A stretch of 35,679 nucleotides of DNA, from positions 1 through 35,679 of the forward strand of contig CANSEY010000037.1 of the NCBI GenBank assembly GCA_947646015.1, in the 5' to 3' direction. The stretch's first letter is position 1. Each line of letters begins with the position of its first letter. This document shows, piece by piece, positions 6,610-14,884 of the stretch. This DNA is from an uncultured Bacteroides sp. Lineage in GTDB: Bacteria > Bacteroidota > Bacteroidia > Bacteroidales > Bacteroidaceae. Under the pieces are notes generated by a model, which had not been told where the DNA came from, ran no database searches, and worked only from the letters and a program-made list of their open reading frames with translations. A program made the translations under genes and the position numbers.

Positions 6610-8495
6610 ATCATCAATAAGTTTTTTAGTTCATTTACAAATACCCCCTTTTTCATATCAGGCAACATCACTTCGCCTCTTAAGTCTACAGGAACCTCTT
6701 TGATGAAGGTGGTATCATCAAGAGAAGCCTTATATATAAACTCGGTATCAAATAAGAACTGTTTAATACGAGTGGACGCAAGAAAAGCTTTTCCCTTACA
6801 GTTAAACCCCTTTAATCCCCCCTGCGTATCTGTGTGGGTCAGCCCTAACAGCATAAAGTTCAAGAAACGTGAAGCATGACTCGCCAACTTTCTACGGGTA
6901 GAAAGTTGTGAATAATACGTATGATTACGATTTGCTACAACTACATCATACCCTTCCTCAAGATATTTAATCACCTGACAAACAGACTCAATCTTATATG
7001 GAAAATCATAATCTGTATAAAGAGCCAGCTCTGAATCAGAATGTGCTATACCATCACGAACAGCAGCTCCTTTCCCTTGATTTATCTTATTGTCTACAAT
7101 GATAGTGTTGGGTAAGTTATTTGTCAAACGAAGTACAGCTTCTTCCGTAAATCCGCGTTTGGAACCATCATTTACTACGATAAAGCGAATATTGTACCCG
7201 TTCAGCATCCCTTCCAACTCTTTATGTTTCTCAATCAGTTGCTGCTCCCATCCTTCATGAGGATTATAACAGGGCAATATGACGTCAATCCGTTCATCAT
7301 CTTTTTTATGTAGAAAAGGAGTTGGGGTTCTTGATGTATAGTCCTGAGTTAATTGTTCCCAGATGATTTTAAACCAGATAATAGCACATGGGAGAGCTTT
7401 AAGTGCAAATGAAGTTATGTATTCAGTCCTGAAATGTTTTGAAAAAAGAATACTGCTTGAAGACGCTGCCGTCAACACAAAACAGAATAGCAATAAGCAT
7501 GTATTCAGCACAAACGATTTTTTATACGTTGGCGTACTTACATACCATATACCCACACCAATTAGAGCACCCACATATCCACATTCTTCCGTCCCTGTAC
7601 TAAACAAGACCATAAATAACAGAACTGATGCCAAAAACGAAAGCCGAAAATTTCTATTCTCATATTGTCCAATACGCAAATAAGGCAATAAGAATAAAAC
7701 AATTCCAGGAATTATCAGCCACATATCGCTATATTCAACAGCATGAGTAATCTTTCGAACCATTCCTAATAAAGAGATATTCTGATAAAAGCTCAACTCA
7801 TTAACATCATTCTTAACTTCAAGAATACTAACCCATTCTTTATAAGAATCAAATACATATTGTGGAGAAGTATAAAACATTGGAACTACAAATAGAACGA
7901 ATGCCCAAAATAGAATTCCCCACAGAAAATATAATTTTCTTTTAGAGAAAAGGAAAAAAGCTAACCCCACAATCCCATAAATTTTGGTTAATGTGCCTAA
8001 CACAATCATCAATGCAGCCCAAAAATCTTTTTTTCTCTCGACAAGAATAAAAGTAAAAAGAATGAAAGCGGCTACTGCTGCATTATACTGCTGAGTCACA
8101 ACAGATAAATATAAGCCATTATATGACAACCAAATAATAATGGCTGTTTTCCATTTTTCAAACTCTAACTTTTTTATAGCAAAGTACAATAAAAGAGCAT
8201 TACACAAACTCCACAAAGCAGAACCCACCATTGTTGGCATGATTGAAAAGGGAGCAATCAATAAAGTAAAAGGAATGCCATATAGAAATAAATCAAAATA
8301 TTCTTTAGGATATTCTACATATAAAGGCGTTTGCTCCAAAGCATGAAAAAATGAACGGGAAAATATCAAGTAGTTATTTGCAAGTCCTTCTGTCCAGCTT
8401 ACCCAAAATCCCCAGATAGCCACCCCAAACCACAAAATTGCTAATACAATAGGATTTTGCACTAACCTTAGTATAAATCTTATTATATCTTTCAT
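6594..8495 (-). CDS. bifunctional GT-C (GT87-like) / GT2 polyprenyl-phosphate sugar synthase fusion
   Basis: A 633-aa protein. Residues about 1-385 are a polytopic GT87/DUF2029-like region that should use a polyprenyl-phosphate sugar. Residues about 402-633 are a cytoplasmic GT2 domain like dolichol-phosphate-mannose synthases: IDVILPCYNP, VNDGS (441-445), NQGKGAAVRDG (472-482), the metal-binding DYD (495-497) and TDTQGGLKGF. So the enzyme that makes the lipid-linked donor appears fused to the enzyme that spends it. Its ATG overlaps the stop of the deacetylase gene by 4 bp, and its 3' end overlaps the duplicated GT-C gene by 16 bp. GtrA at 4973-5404 could flip the donor. Domain order is clear; sugar identity is not. 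Confidence 0.85.
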   Translation of the reverse strand: MKDIIRFILRLVQNPIVLAILWFGVAIWGFWVSWTEGLANNYLIFSRSFFHALEQTPLYVEYPKEYFDLFLYGIPFTLLIAPFSIMPTMVGSALWSLCNALLLYFAIKKLEFEKWKTAIIIWLSYNGLYLSVVTQQYNAAVAAFILFTFILVERKKDFWAALMIVLGTLTKIYGIVGLAFFLFSKRKLYFLWGILFWAFVLFVVPMFYTSPQYVFDSYKEWVSILEVKNDVNELSFYQNISLLGMVRKITHAVEYSDMWLIIPGIVLFLLPYLRIGQYENRNFRLSFLASVLLFMVLFSTGTEECGYVGALIGVGIWYVSTPTYKKSFVLNTCLLLFCFVLTAASSSSILFSKHFRTEYITSFALKALPCAIIWFKIIWEQLTQDYTSRTPTPFLHKKDDERIDVILPCYNPHEGWEQQLIEKHKELEGMLNGYNIRFIVVNDGSKRGFTEEAVLRLTNNLPNTIIVDNKINQGKGAAVRDGIAHSDSELALYTDYDFPYKIESVCQVIKYLEEGYDVVVANRNHTYYSQLSTRRKLASHASRFLNFMLLGLTHTDTQGGLKGFNCKGKAFLASTRIKQFLFDTEFIYKASLDDTTFIKEVPVDLRGEVMLPDMKKGVFVNELKNLLMICWRG

Positions 8496-9280
8496 TTCAT
8501 TATATCCTTGTTTAGTTTTATATAATCTATAAAACGACCAAAACTAACATTCTTTTTCCTAAAATATAGGATGAAGGCATCCAGCCTTTTTTCCATTCCT
8601 TCTCCTGCATGATTTCGTATAATAAATGGCAGTTTCCATTCCGGATGTTCATTTAACGAATAAAATTCCCACGGATGAAAGTATGTCACGAAATATCCAT
8701 CATGCCGATGAGCGTATTTACACAGCCAACGATAAAGTGAAGCAGGCAAATTATGACAAGAGAGCCAAAACAAAGGAAAGCGCAGCAAAGGAGTAACTGA
8801 TGCCGGCATTTGCATCACACGGTCTTTTATAAAAGGAGTACGGGGAGTAGAAAGCCGCATATATCTTCCCGGGATAAATGTCGGATTCAAGGAAGAATTA
8901 TATATATACCCCGCCTCATATACAGCTTTTTCCGACACAGGCATCATGCGCGCCTGCCGATAGCCATAAACTTTGGCTCCGGTGATTTCCTCCAACTGAT
9001 CCTTCGACCTTTTCAGATCTTCTACTTCAAAGGTCCAATGATAGAAGCCATGAGAAGCAATCTCGTGACCTCCCTCCTGAATGCGCTTTATTATATCAGG
9101 AGCATGAAGAGCAAAATTTGCCGTACAGAAAAAGGTCGCTTTTACCTGATTCCGTTCCAAGCAATCCAAAATTCGGGTAGTCCCCTCTACAGAAACTTTA
9201 ATTTGCTCTTCCATTGATATGTCCACCTGATGTTCTTTGGGCACATCAAATTCCTCAATGTCAAAACTTAATAAAATCAT
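8492..9280 (-). CDS. polysaccharide deacetylase (NodB-homology, CE4-like)
   Basis: A 262-aa enzyme of the NodB-homology fold, expected to remove N- or O-acetyl groups from a glycan or lipid-linked sugar with a bound metal. Catalytic motif 1 is LSFDIEEFD (residues 4-12), motif 2 is ASHGFYHW (about 75-82, the H-x3-H metal pair), and YGYRQARM (about 105-112) follows. No signal peptide or membrane anchor is visible, so it probably acts in the cytoplasm on lipid-linked intermediates, as the DUF3473-like PEP-CTERM/EPS deacetylases do. It overlaps the next gene by 4 bp and follows the ABC exporter by 60 bp, in one operon. Confidence 0.85.
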   Translation of the reverse strand: MILLSFDIEEFDVPKEHQVDISMEEQIKVSVEGTTRILDCLERNQVKATFFCTANFALHAPDIIKRIQEGGHEIASHGFYHWTFEVEDLKRSKDQLEEITGAKVYGYRQARMMPVSEKAVYEAGYIYNSSLNPTFIPGRYMRLSTPRTPFIKDRVMQMPASVTPLLRFPLFWLSCHNLPASLYRWLCKYAHRHDGYFVTYFHPWEFYSLNEHPEWKLPFIIRNHAGEGMEKRLDAFILYFRKKNVSFGRFIDYIKLNKDIMK

Positions 9281-9340
9281 TCCAATATTAGTCTAGTTTA
9301 CGTTTGTTGCTGTGAGTTGCTGCAAATATGCAGCCACAGC

Positions 9341-11176
9341 CTATAATGCTTGCATATCGTTTAGTCTTTTATAATAACCGTCTAATTCCAATAATTCTTC
9401 GTGGCGCCCACGCTCTACGATTTCCCCTTCATAGAGCACACAAATCTCATCCGCATTTTTGATAGTAGAAAGACGGTGAGCAATTGCAATCGTGGTACGC
9501 GTCTTCATCAATCTCTCCAATGCTTCTTGTACCAAACGTTCCGATTCAGTATCCAGTGCAGAAGTAGCCTCATCCAGAATCAGGATGGGAGGATTCTTCA
9601 GAATAGCACGGGCGATGCTGACACGCTGTCTCTGTCCACCGGAAAGTTTGCCGCCACGGTCACCGATATTTGTATTATATCCTTCCGGCTTTTCCATAAT
9701 AAAATCATGGGCATTGGCAATCTTAGCGGCCTCTATGACTTGTTCCATAGTTGCATTTTCTACGCCAAAAGCAATATTATTGAAAAATGTATCATTAAAA
9801 AGAATGGCTTCTTGATTTACATTGCCAATCAAACTGCGCAAATCGGCAATACGTACATCTTTAATACTTGTACCATCGATGGTGATATCTCCTCCTTGCA
9901 CATCATGATAACGTGGCAATAAATCTACGAGCGTCGATTTTCCTGAGCCTGACTGTCCTACCAAAGCAACTGTCTTTCCCTTTGGCACTGTTAAGTTCAC
10001 ATGTTTCAACACTTCTCTTTTACCATCATAGCTAAAGCTTATATCTTTAAACTCAATCCGATCATTCATTCCAGTCAATGGTTTCGGATTAGGAATTTCT
10101 TTAATATTATTTTCAGCCTTCAATATTTTGTCCACGCGTTCCATAGAAGCAAGCCCCTTAGGGATATTATAACCAGCCTTGGCAAAGTCTTTCAACGGAT
10201 TTATCACGCTATAAAGAATAACCATATAAAATATAAACGTCGGTGCAGTCAATGACGAATTATGCCCTAAAATCAAAGCACCACCAAACCATAATACAGA
10301 TACAATCAGAATTGTTCCCAAGAACTCACTCATCGGATGAGCCAAAGCTTGTCGCATAGCCACTTTGTTGACTGCATCACGAAGCTCATTACTGCACCTC
10401 GTAAAACGATTTATCATTCTGTCCTCTGCAATAAACGCTTTGATAATACGCAAACCACCCAATGTTTCTTCCAACTGAGACATTGTATCACTCCACTTTC
10501 CTTGTGCCTCCAGTGATTGACGCTTTAGTTTTCTTCCGACCTTACCCATCAGCCAGCCCATAGCCGGCAATACCAAAACGGTGAAAAGAGTTAACTTCCA
10601 GCTGGTAGCAATCAATGTTATAAAATACAATATAATCATGATAGGGCTCTTTATCAACATGTCCAATGAACTGGTAATAGAGTTTTCCACCTCTCCCACA
10701 TCACCACTCATACGAGCTATAATATCTCCTTTTCTCTCCTCTGAGAAAAAGCCCATCGGCAAACGCATTACCTTCGCATATACCATGATACGGATATCCC
10801 TGACAACTCCTGTACGCAATGGAATCATCACAGCTGAAGATGCAAAATAACAGGACGTTTTAAATAAAGTCATCAAAGCCAGAAACAGTCCCAGAAAAAT
10901 CAAAGCAGTAGTAGGACCATTATCCTGAATCATTTGGGAAACATAATAATAGAAATTATTTATCGCAACATCTTTAAAACCGGCAGTTCCCCATTCCATA
11001 TACTCATATACCTTATTATTCTCTCCTGTTTTAAACAAAATATCCAGAATCGGAATTAACAAAGTAAATGAAAACACATTGAATACAGCTGACAAGATAT
11101 TCAGCAAAATAGCCCATCCGATATACTTCTTATATGGCGACACAAAACGTCGCATCAGTTGCAAAAATTCCTTCAT
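9341..11176 (-). CDS. MsbA-like lipid/glycolipid ABC exporter (fused TMD-NBD)
   Basis: A 611-aa half-transporter. Six membrane helices lie in about residues 18-345, and the nucleotide-binding domain spans about 372-605 with Walker A GQSGSGKST (407-415), signature LSGGQRQR (511-518), Walker B ILILDEAT (531-538) and the H-loop in AHRLS (H567). The family exports lipid A-core, O-antigen lipids or other amphipaths across the inner membrane. It is the first gene of a minus-strand glycan operon, so a glycolipid substrate made by the neighbouring enzymes is likely. Bacteroides have several such transporters, so I do not assign the symbol msbA. Confidence 0.88.
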   Translation of the reverse strand: MKEFLQLMRRFVSPYKKYIGWAILLNILSAVFNVFSFTLLIPILDILFKTGENNKVYEYMEWGTAGFKDVAINNFYYYVSQMIQDNGPTTALIFLGLFLALMTLFKTSCYFASSAVMIPLRTGVVRDIRIMVYAKVMRLPMGFFSEERKGDIIARMSGDVGEVENSITSSLDMLIKSPIMIILYFITLIATSWKLTLFTVLVLPAMGWLMGKVGRKLKRQSLEAQGKWSDTMSQLEETLGGLRIIKAFIAEDRMINRFTRCSNELRDAVNKVAMRQALAHPMSEFLGTILIVSVLWFGGALILGHNSSLTAPTFIFYMVILYSVINPLKDFAKAGYNIPKGLASMERVDKILKAENNIKEIPNPKPLTGMNDRIEFKDISFSYDGKREVLKHVNLTVPKGKTVALVGQSGSGKSTLVDLLPRYHDVQGGDITIDGTSIKDVRIADLRSLIGNVNQEAILFNDTFFNNIAFGVENATMEQVIEAAKIANAHDFIMEKPEGYNTNIGDRGGKLSGGQRQRVSIARAILKNPPILILDEATSALDTESERLVQEALERLMKTRTTIAIAHRLSTIKNADEICVLYEGEIVERGRHEELLELDGYYKRLNDMQAL

Positions 11177-11203
11177 TATTTGAAATAAAATAAGTTAAGG
11201 CTG

Positions 11204-11232
11204 CAAAGATACAATAAAACTGTCTAACAGTT
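11204..11232 (-). promoter_or_regulatory. promoter of the ABC-exporter glycan operon with a small inverted repeat
   Basis: Minus-strand TATCTTTG (11211-11204) is a perfect TAnnTTTG box 28 nt upstream of the ATG at 11176. No TTG occurs at the -33 position. Instead an inverted repeat AACTGT-CTA-ACAGTT (11218-11232) occupies the -33 to -14 interval, where a regulator would control RNA polymerase access. Confidence 0.55.
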
Positions 11233-11311
11233 GAAGGTTTCTTTCAATAATTAATACGAATTATATAATAGCCACCTTCTTGACCATTTATTCGTCTATT
11301 TCACTCCAACA

Positions 11312-13402
11312 CTACTCATTATCAAAAGATATGGGCACCACATGATAATAAACCCCATGAGATCTCCGGTACGATTTCACTCCCAACTTTTGCAGAATAC
11401 GCCCCAAATAAGATACTTGCCGAGGTGAAAACTTCATCTTACTAGCCTTCTGTATTCGTTGTAGCAAATCCGCAGCAAGCAACCATTCTCCTGCCTCTTC
11501 GTCGGCCGCCGCCCGATAATATACCTGAAACAATTGCTCGATCGCAGGAGACTGCTCAAACTCCTGATTAGACTCCGTCATAATAGCTTCCTCTTCTTCA
11601 TCAAACCAATACCGTTCATTTTTATAAAGTGCCGTCATTGCTTGTGCATAAAGCTGCTCATAATCAATGGGACGCACCACATCAATCACTCCCGTCACTT
11701 CGACGCCGATAAAACGGCGACTACCGGAAGTGTCTGTCAGTAAGTCTTTATGATTACTCGTCCCGATAAAAGAAGCATACCGCCGAAGTGATTCCACAGC
11801 TGACGCATTCGGGCGACGGGTATTAACAACCGGTTTTTGCAAAATATGTTTAAGGAATGATTGCTGATTGACACCTATCTGATCAAACTCATCCATATTG
11901 ATGAGAAGAAAACGATTCAGATACAACTCGGCGTCCCTTTTACGGCTAAAGTCAATGCTGTCCGTATAATACGCCTGCAAACAAGGAGGCAGAATCAGAC
12001 GGCAAAAGGTGGACTTACGATAAGCCTGCGGACCGATTAAAATAGGTGAAGTACTGTTCGCATGATTTTTGTCAACTCCACGCCAGTGCGCCACTGTACT
12101 GAGAAACCAACGACGAAAAAGTTGTCCCCAATGAGGATTATCACAAGGAACTCTTTCAGCCAGGTCACGGATGTGGTCTTTACCGTCCCAATGGGGAAGA
12201 TCATAAAGAAATTCCTCGACAGGGTGATAAACGGGAACATGATCGGAATTCAGATATCGGACCACATCCTTATCCCAAAGTTTGATGCCCTCATACATCG
12301 CATTCATCGTAATACTTGCCATCACCCGTTTGTCTATGGGGCGAAAATAAAAGTTGAAACTGTTCCGCTCACGGTATTCCACGCTCGAAGTCAGCATATT
12401 GAAACGAAACTCATAGCGGCGTTTCATAAACTCATCTGTCTGCATGACAAACAATTGCTCCGGCAGCAAACTACTTTTATCGGCAAAACCCTCGCACGTA
12501 CCATACACGTTCTTCACCGTCTCGCGAATCAGGAATTCATCTTTCGGTAAACGATAATGAGCACGTGCCCATCGCACGGTGTCTTCCTGTGGAATACCGG
12601 CACGAAAACACTGCTCAGCCAGACAAACAAGCAATGAGTGTATATCATCGCCTGGGCGGTATCCTTTTTGCTCGGCAAATGCTCGGGCAAATGCTGCTTC
12701 AAAAAGAACAGAAAGTGCTTCGTAACTATCATATCCGGGAACAAGCCGCTGTAAAGGAGAAGCCTGCGCCTGTACCTGCTCTCGATAGGTGGTTTCCCCC
12801 GGCAAAGATGCTGGCTGTTTCAGATAAACAGGCATGGCTTCGGGATTAAAATACAGCTCCGGGTCGAAAGTTAATCGGCAATACTGTTCCAGCGAAGGCT
12901 CTCTTAATTCGATATCAAACGGAAGTTGGGGCTGGTAATATTTCACAGCCAGACGATAAGCATGCGCATGAAAGACTTCCGCCTGTTCGCGATTATCAGG
13001 CAGACGGTTGTCGGGATACGTAAAACGAACCCATATCTTTACAGACTTTCCTGAAGAACCGATAAAAGCAAGATACGTCTGAGGCAGTTCCTTCACACAC
13101 TCCTTCACCTCATCAGCTTCCATACGTCCGGATAACCCGTTGACCTGAAGCATAACGATTCCATTATATTCGGCCATCGCCATCACCCCGTTTTTTCTGA
13201 CAAAAGCTGCCGCCGGAAGTATCTTCGGGACCCTCTCTATATAATCATTTTTATCACCGGGAAGTATATAAGGCAGGACTTCTCTCATATTAGAGACCAG
13301 TTGTGCTTTAGTTTCCTTTTTCATCTGCTCTACGAGCTGTTCAATCTTCAACGTACGCATCGTATTTACTTTGCCATCGTCTCTCACTTGTGTTATTCTC
13401 AT
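11312..13402 (-). CDS. VirE-type primase-helicase: BT4734_N + VirE P-loop ATPase + DUF3874
   Basis: From ATG 13402 the protein is 696 aa. Residues about 45-180 match the BT4734-like N-terminal domain (primase-like). Residues about 400-570 are the virulence-associated-E helicase core, with a P-loop-type GPQAYRKST (457-465; the usual glycine before the lysine is Arg), Walker B INMDEFD (ending 507), sensor GTSN (547-550) and an arginine-finger-like GSRRF (560-564). The remaining C-terminus matches DUF3874. Such proteins resemble replication initiators of phages and mobile elements. The open frame extends to 13474, but that codon lies upstream of the -7 element (13464-13457), so the shorter start is chosen. 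It is divergent from the HU-like gene and associated with the flanking 133-bp inverted repeats. Its cellular role is unknown. Confidence 0.88.
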   Translation of the reverse strand: MRITQVRDDGKVNTMRTLKIEQLVEQMKKETKAQLVSNMREVLPYILPGDKNDYIERVPKILPAAAFVRKNGVMAMAEYNGIVMLQVNGLSGRMEADEVKECVKELPQTYLAFIGSSGKSVKIWVRFTYPDNRLPDNREQAEVFHAHAYRLAVKYYQPQLPFDIELREPSLEQYCRLTFDPELYFNPEAMPVYLKQPASLPGETTYREQVQAQASPLQRLVPGYDSYEALSVLFEAAFARAFAEQKGYRPGDDIHSLLVCLAEQCFRAGIPQEDTVRWARAHYRLPKDEFLIRETVKNVYGTCEGFADKSSLLPEQLFVMQTDEFMKRRYEFRFNMLTSSVEYRERNSFNFYFRPIDKRVMASITMNAMYEGIKLWDKDVVRYLNSDHVPVYHPVEEFLYDLPHWDGKDHIRDLAERVPCDNPHWGQLFRRWFLSTVAHWRGVDKNHANSTSPILIGPQAYRKSTFCRLILPPCLQAYYTDSIDFSRKRDAELYLNRFLLINMDEFDQIGVNQQSFLKHILQKPVVNTRRPNASAVESLRRYASFIGTSNHKDLLTDTSGSRRFIGVEVTGVIDVVRPIDYEQLYAQAMTALYKNERYWFDEEEEAIMTESNQEFEQSPAIEQLFQVYYRAAADEEAGEWLLAADLLQRIQKASKMKFSPRQVSYLGRILQKLGVKSYRRSHGVYYHVVPISFDNE

Positions 13403-13456
13403 TTTTTCTTTCGCTGTTTGTCCTGCTTGCGTGTGTAGGGCAATATATATTTTGCA

Positions 13457-13487
13457 CAAAAGTACTGTAAACATTCTATGTAAACAA
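13457..13487 (-). promoter_or_regulatory. promoter of the VirE-type gene
   Basis: Minus-strand TTG (13487-13485), 20-nt spacer, TACTTTTG (13464-13457): a full match to the Bacteroides consensus. Predicted start is near 13450, leaving a leader of about 48 nt to ATG 13402. Confidence 0.75.
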
Positions 13488-13547
13488 GTTTCTGATCATA
13501 AGTTTCATTCCCATCTCCTCTCCCTCTACTAGAAAAGAAAAAATATA

Positions 13548-13680
13548 TTTTAGTCTCACGGTCTCACTACTTTTACATAATCATCAAATAATTAATATAT
13601 TATAGGATGAGAGATACTTTTTACAGAGGTATCTCTCATCATTTCCTCACTGAAATTACTCTATTCTAACCTGTCTCTCA
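13548..13680 (+). repeat. left copy of a 133-bp inverted repeat flanking the HU-like gene
   Basis: Aligned without gaps to the reverse complement of 14669-14801, I count 118 of 133 identical bases (about 89%). It begins with TTTTAGTCTCACGGTCTCAC, has an internal hairpin with 12-bp arms (13606-13617 and 13629-13640, 11-nt loop), and carries several TGAGAGAT/ATCTCTCA motifs. More partial copies follow (13692-13703). It lies 61 bp upstream of the VirE promoter -33 box and 137 bp before the HU promoter, outside both predicted transcripts. The 641-bp gene-free stretch 13403-14043 holds this repeat, two divergent promoters and the HU leader. Confidence 0.9.
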
Positions 13681-13816
13681 CCTTCTTTTGATTATCTCTC
13701 ATTCTGCTTTCCAACTTCCATTATTTAATTTCAGACCTATACATTTCTCCTTTTAGAAGTACTTTAAGGCGCATATATTTTACCATTCATTATCATGCAA
13801 ACAATCCTATAATTGC

Positions 13817-13847
13817 TTGTTTTACAACTATTATTGTCGTATCTTTG
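13817..13847 (+). promoter_or_regulatory. promoter of the HU-like gene
   Basis: TTG (13817-13819), 20-nt spacer, TATCTTTG (13840-13847): a full consensus match. Predicted start is near 13854, giving an unusually long leader of about 190 nt before ATG 14044. Confidence 0.78.
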
Positions 13848-13867
13848 AAAGACGTTATTCATCATAC

Positions 13868-13945
13868 TACCCGGGTGAACCGACCTGTTCACCCAGGTAC
13901 ACAGATACGTTCTCGAAGGTGCAATGATCGGTTCACCCGGGTAGA
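13868..13945. promoter_or_regulatory. leader with three GTTCACCC(G/A)GGTA sites and a 17-bp hairpin
   Basis: A perfect 17-bp inverted repeat (arms 13868-13884 and 13929-13945, 44-nt loop) sits just after the predicted HU transcription start. Each arm holds one copy of GTTCACCCGGGTA, in opposite orientations. A third copy, GTTCACCCAGGTA (13888-13900), lies in the loop and can itself fold as ACCTG/CAGGT. This looks like a multi-site operator, perhaps for autoregulation, or a structured RNA leader. Confidence 0.6.
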
Positions 13946-14043
13946 ACGATGAAGATGTCAGTAAGATGACACGCAGATAAAGGCTTTAAATGCCGAAGAG
14001 ATAAGTAACACCATATATAAACAACAGATAAACAACAATTAAG

Positions 14044-14655
14044 ATGGCAGTACAATTCGAATTTTATAAGAATCCCGTTCAGGGAGAAGAAGAGGGGGAA
14101 ACAAGTTATCATCCCAGAGTCGTGAATTTTCAACACGTGACTACCCAAAGACTGGCAGTCGAAATTCACTCGGCAACTACCTTTGGCAAGGCCGAAGTGG
14201 AAGCAATGTTAATGGAACTCAGTCGGTGCATGGGCAACCACTTACGCGAAGGGCAAAGAGTACATCTTGACGGGGTCGGCTATTTTCAGATCACATTACA
14301 AGCAACAGAGCCGATACATTCCATGGCCGCACACGCTGACAAAGTGAAGTTTAAATCGGTCAGTTTCTTGGCGGACAGAGATTTAAAAGGTGAGCTTATA
14401 GGTATGCATGCACAACGCTCAAAGTATAAACCCCACTCGGCTACCCTCTCCCAGGAAGAAATAGACAAAAAATTAACCGGGTACTTCGCTACGCATACGG
14501 TTTTGACCCGCTCTGATATGCAGTCACTTTGCCAATTCACACACAGTATGGCGGCGCGCCATATTCGCAGGTTGAAAGAAGAAGGTTCTTTGCAGAATAT
14601 CGGAATTCGTACGCAACCGATTTATGTGCCGTGTCCAGGACATTATGGGAAATAG
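14044..14655 (+). CDS. HU-like DNA-binding protein with C-terminal helix-turn-helix (HU-HIG type)
   Basis: A 203-aa protein. Residues about 1-125 resemble the HU/IHF fold of the Bacteroidetes HU-HIG group: an N-terminal MAVQFEFYKNP strand, a TTFGKAEVEAMLMELSRCMGNHLREGQRVHLDGVG-type helical and strand core (cited here only as a region, residues 42-76) and a basic arm. Residues about 138-203 look like a winged helix (LTRSDMQSLCQFTHSM followed by AARHIRRLKEEGSL). It should bind and bend DNA. The likely targets are the iteron-like repeats around it or the GTTCACCC sites in its leader. It is divergent from the VirE-type gene and ends 13 bp before the right copy of the 133-bp inverted repeat. Confidence 0.85.
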   Translation: MAVQFEFYKNPVQGEEEGETSYHPRVVNFQHVTTQRLAVEIHSATTFGKAEVEAMLMELSRCMGNHLREGQRVHLDGVGYFQITLQATEPIHSMAAHADKVKFKSVSFLADRDLKGELIGMHAQRSKYKPHSATLSQEEIDKKLTGYFATHTVLTRSDMQSLCQFTHSMAARHIRRLKEEGSLQNIGIRTQPIYVPCPGHYGK

Positions 14656-14668
14656 TTGTAAAATAGAA

Positions 14669-14801
14669 TGAGAGATAGGGTAAAATAGGGTAATTCCAGT
14701 GAGAAAAGAATGAGAGATACCTCTGTAAAAAGTATCTCTCATTCTATAATATCCTAGTTATTAGGTGATTATGCAAAAGTAGTGAGACCGTGAGACTAAA
14801 A
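14669..14801 (-). repeat. right copy of the 133-bp inverted repeat
   Basis: Inverted partner of 13548-13680 (118/133 identical, no gaps). Its hairpin has a perfect 14-bp stem (14707-14720 with 14732-14745, 11-nt loop). It follows the HU stop codon by 13 bp, so it would be transcribed and may also act as the terminator region of that gene. No obvious target-site duplication flanks the outer ends of the two copies. Confidence 0.9.
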
Positions 14802-14841
14802 AAATTCTTTTATAGCAGACTTAGATATAATCACAACACCC

Positions 14842-14871
14842 AAAGAGGAAGCACAAATGAGCTTCCTCTTT
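14842..14871. terminator. hairpin terminator after the DUF5722-like gene
   Basis: Perfect 11-bp stem (14842-14852 with 14861-14871) and an 8-nt loop, 14 bp downstream of the minus-strand gene ending at 14885. A TTT lies at one base and AAA at the other, so it may work in both directions and separate the HU module from the lipoprotein operon. Confidence 0.65.
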
Positions 14872-14884
14872 TACCTAATATCGC

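Noticed and set aside
13403-13474. 24-residue N-terminal extension of the VirE-type protein
   Set aside because: The extension contains the promoter -7 box, so its start codon would not be transcribed; the conserved MRITQ start at 13402 fits.
13548-14801. CRISPR array or standard invertible promoter
   Set aside because: The repeats are two inverted 133-bp copies rather than many short direct repeats with spacers, and no site-specific recombinase gene lies in the window.
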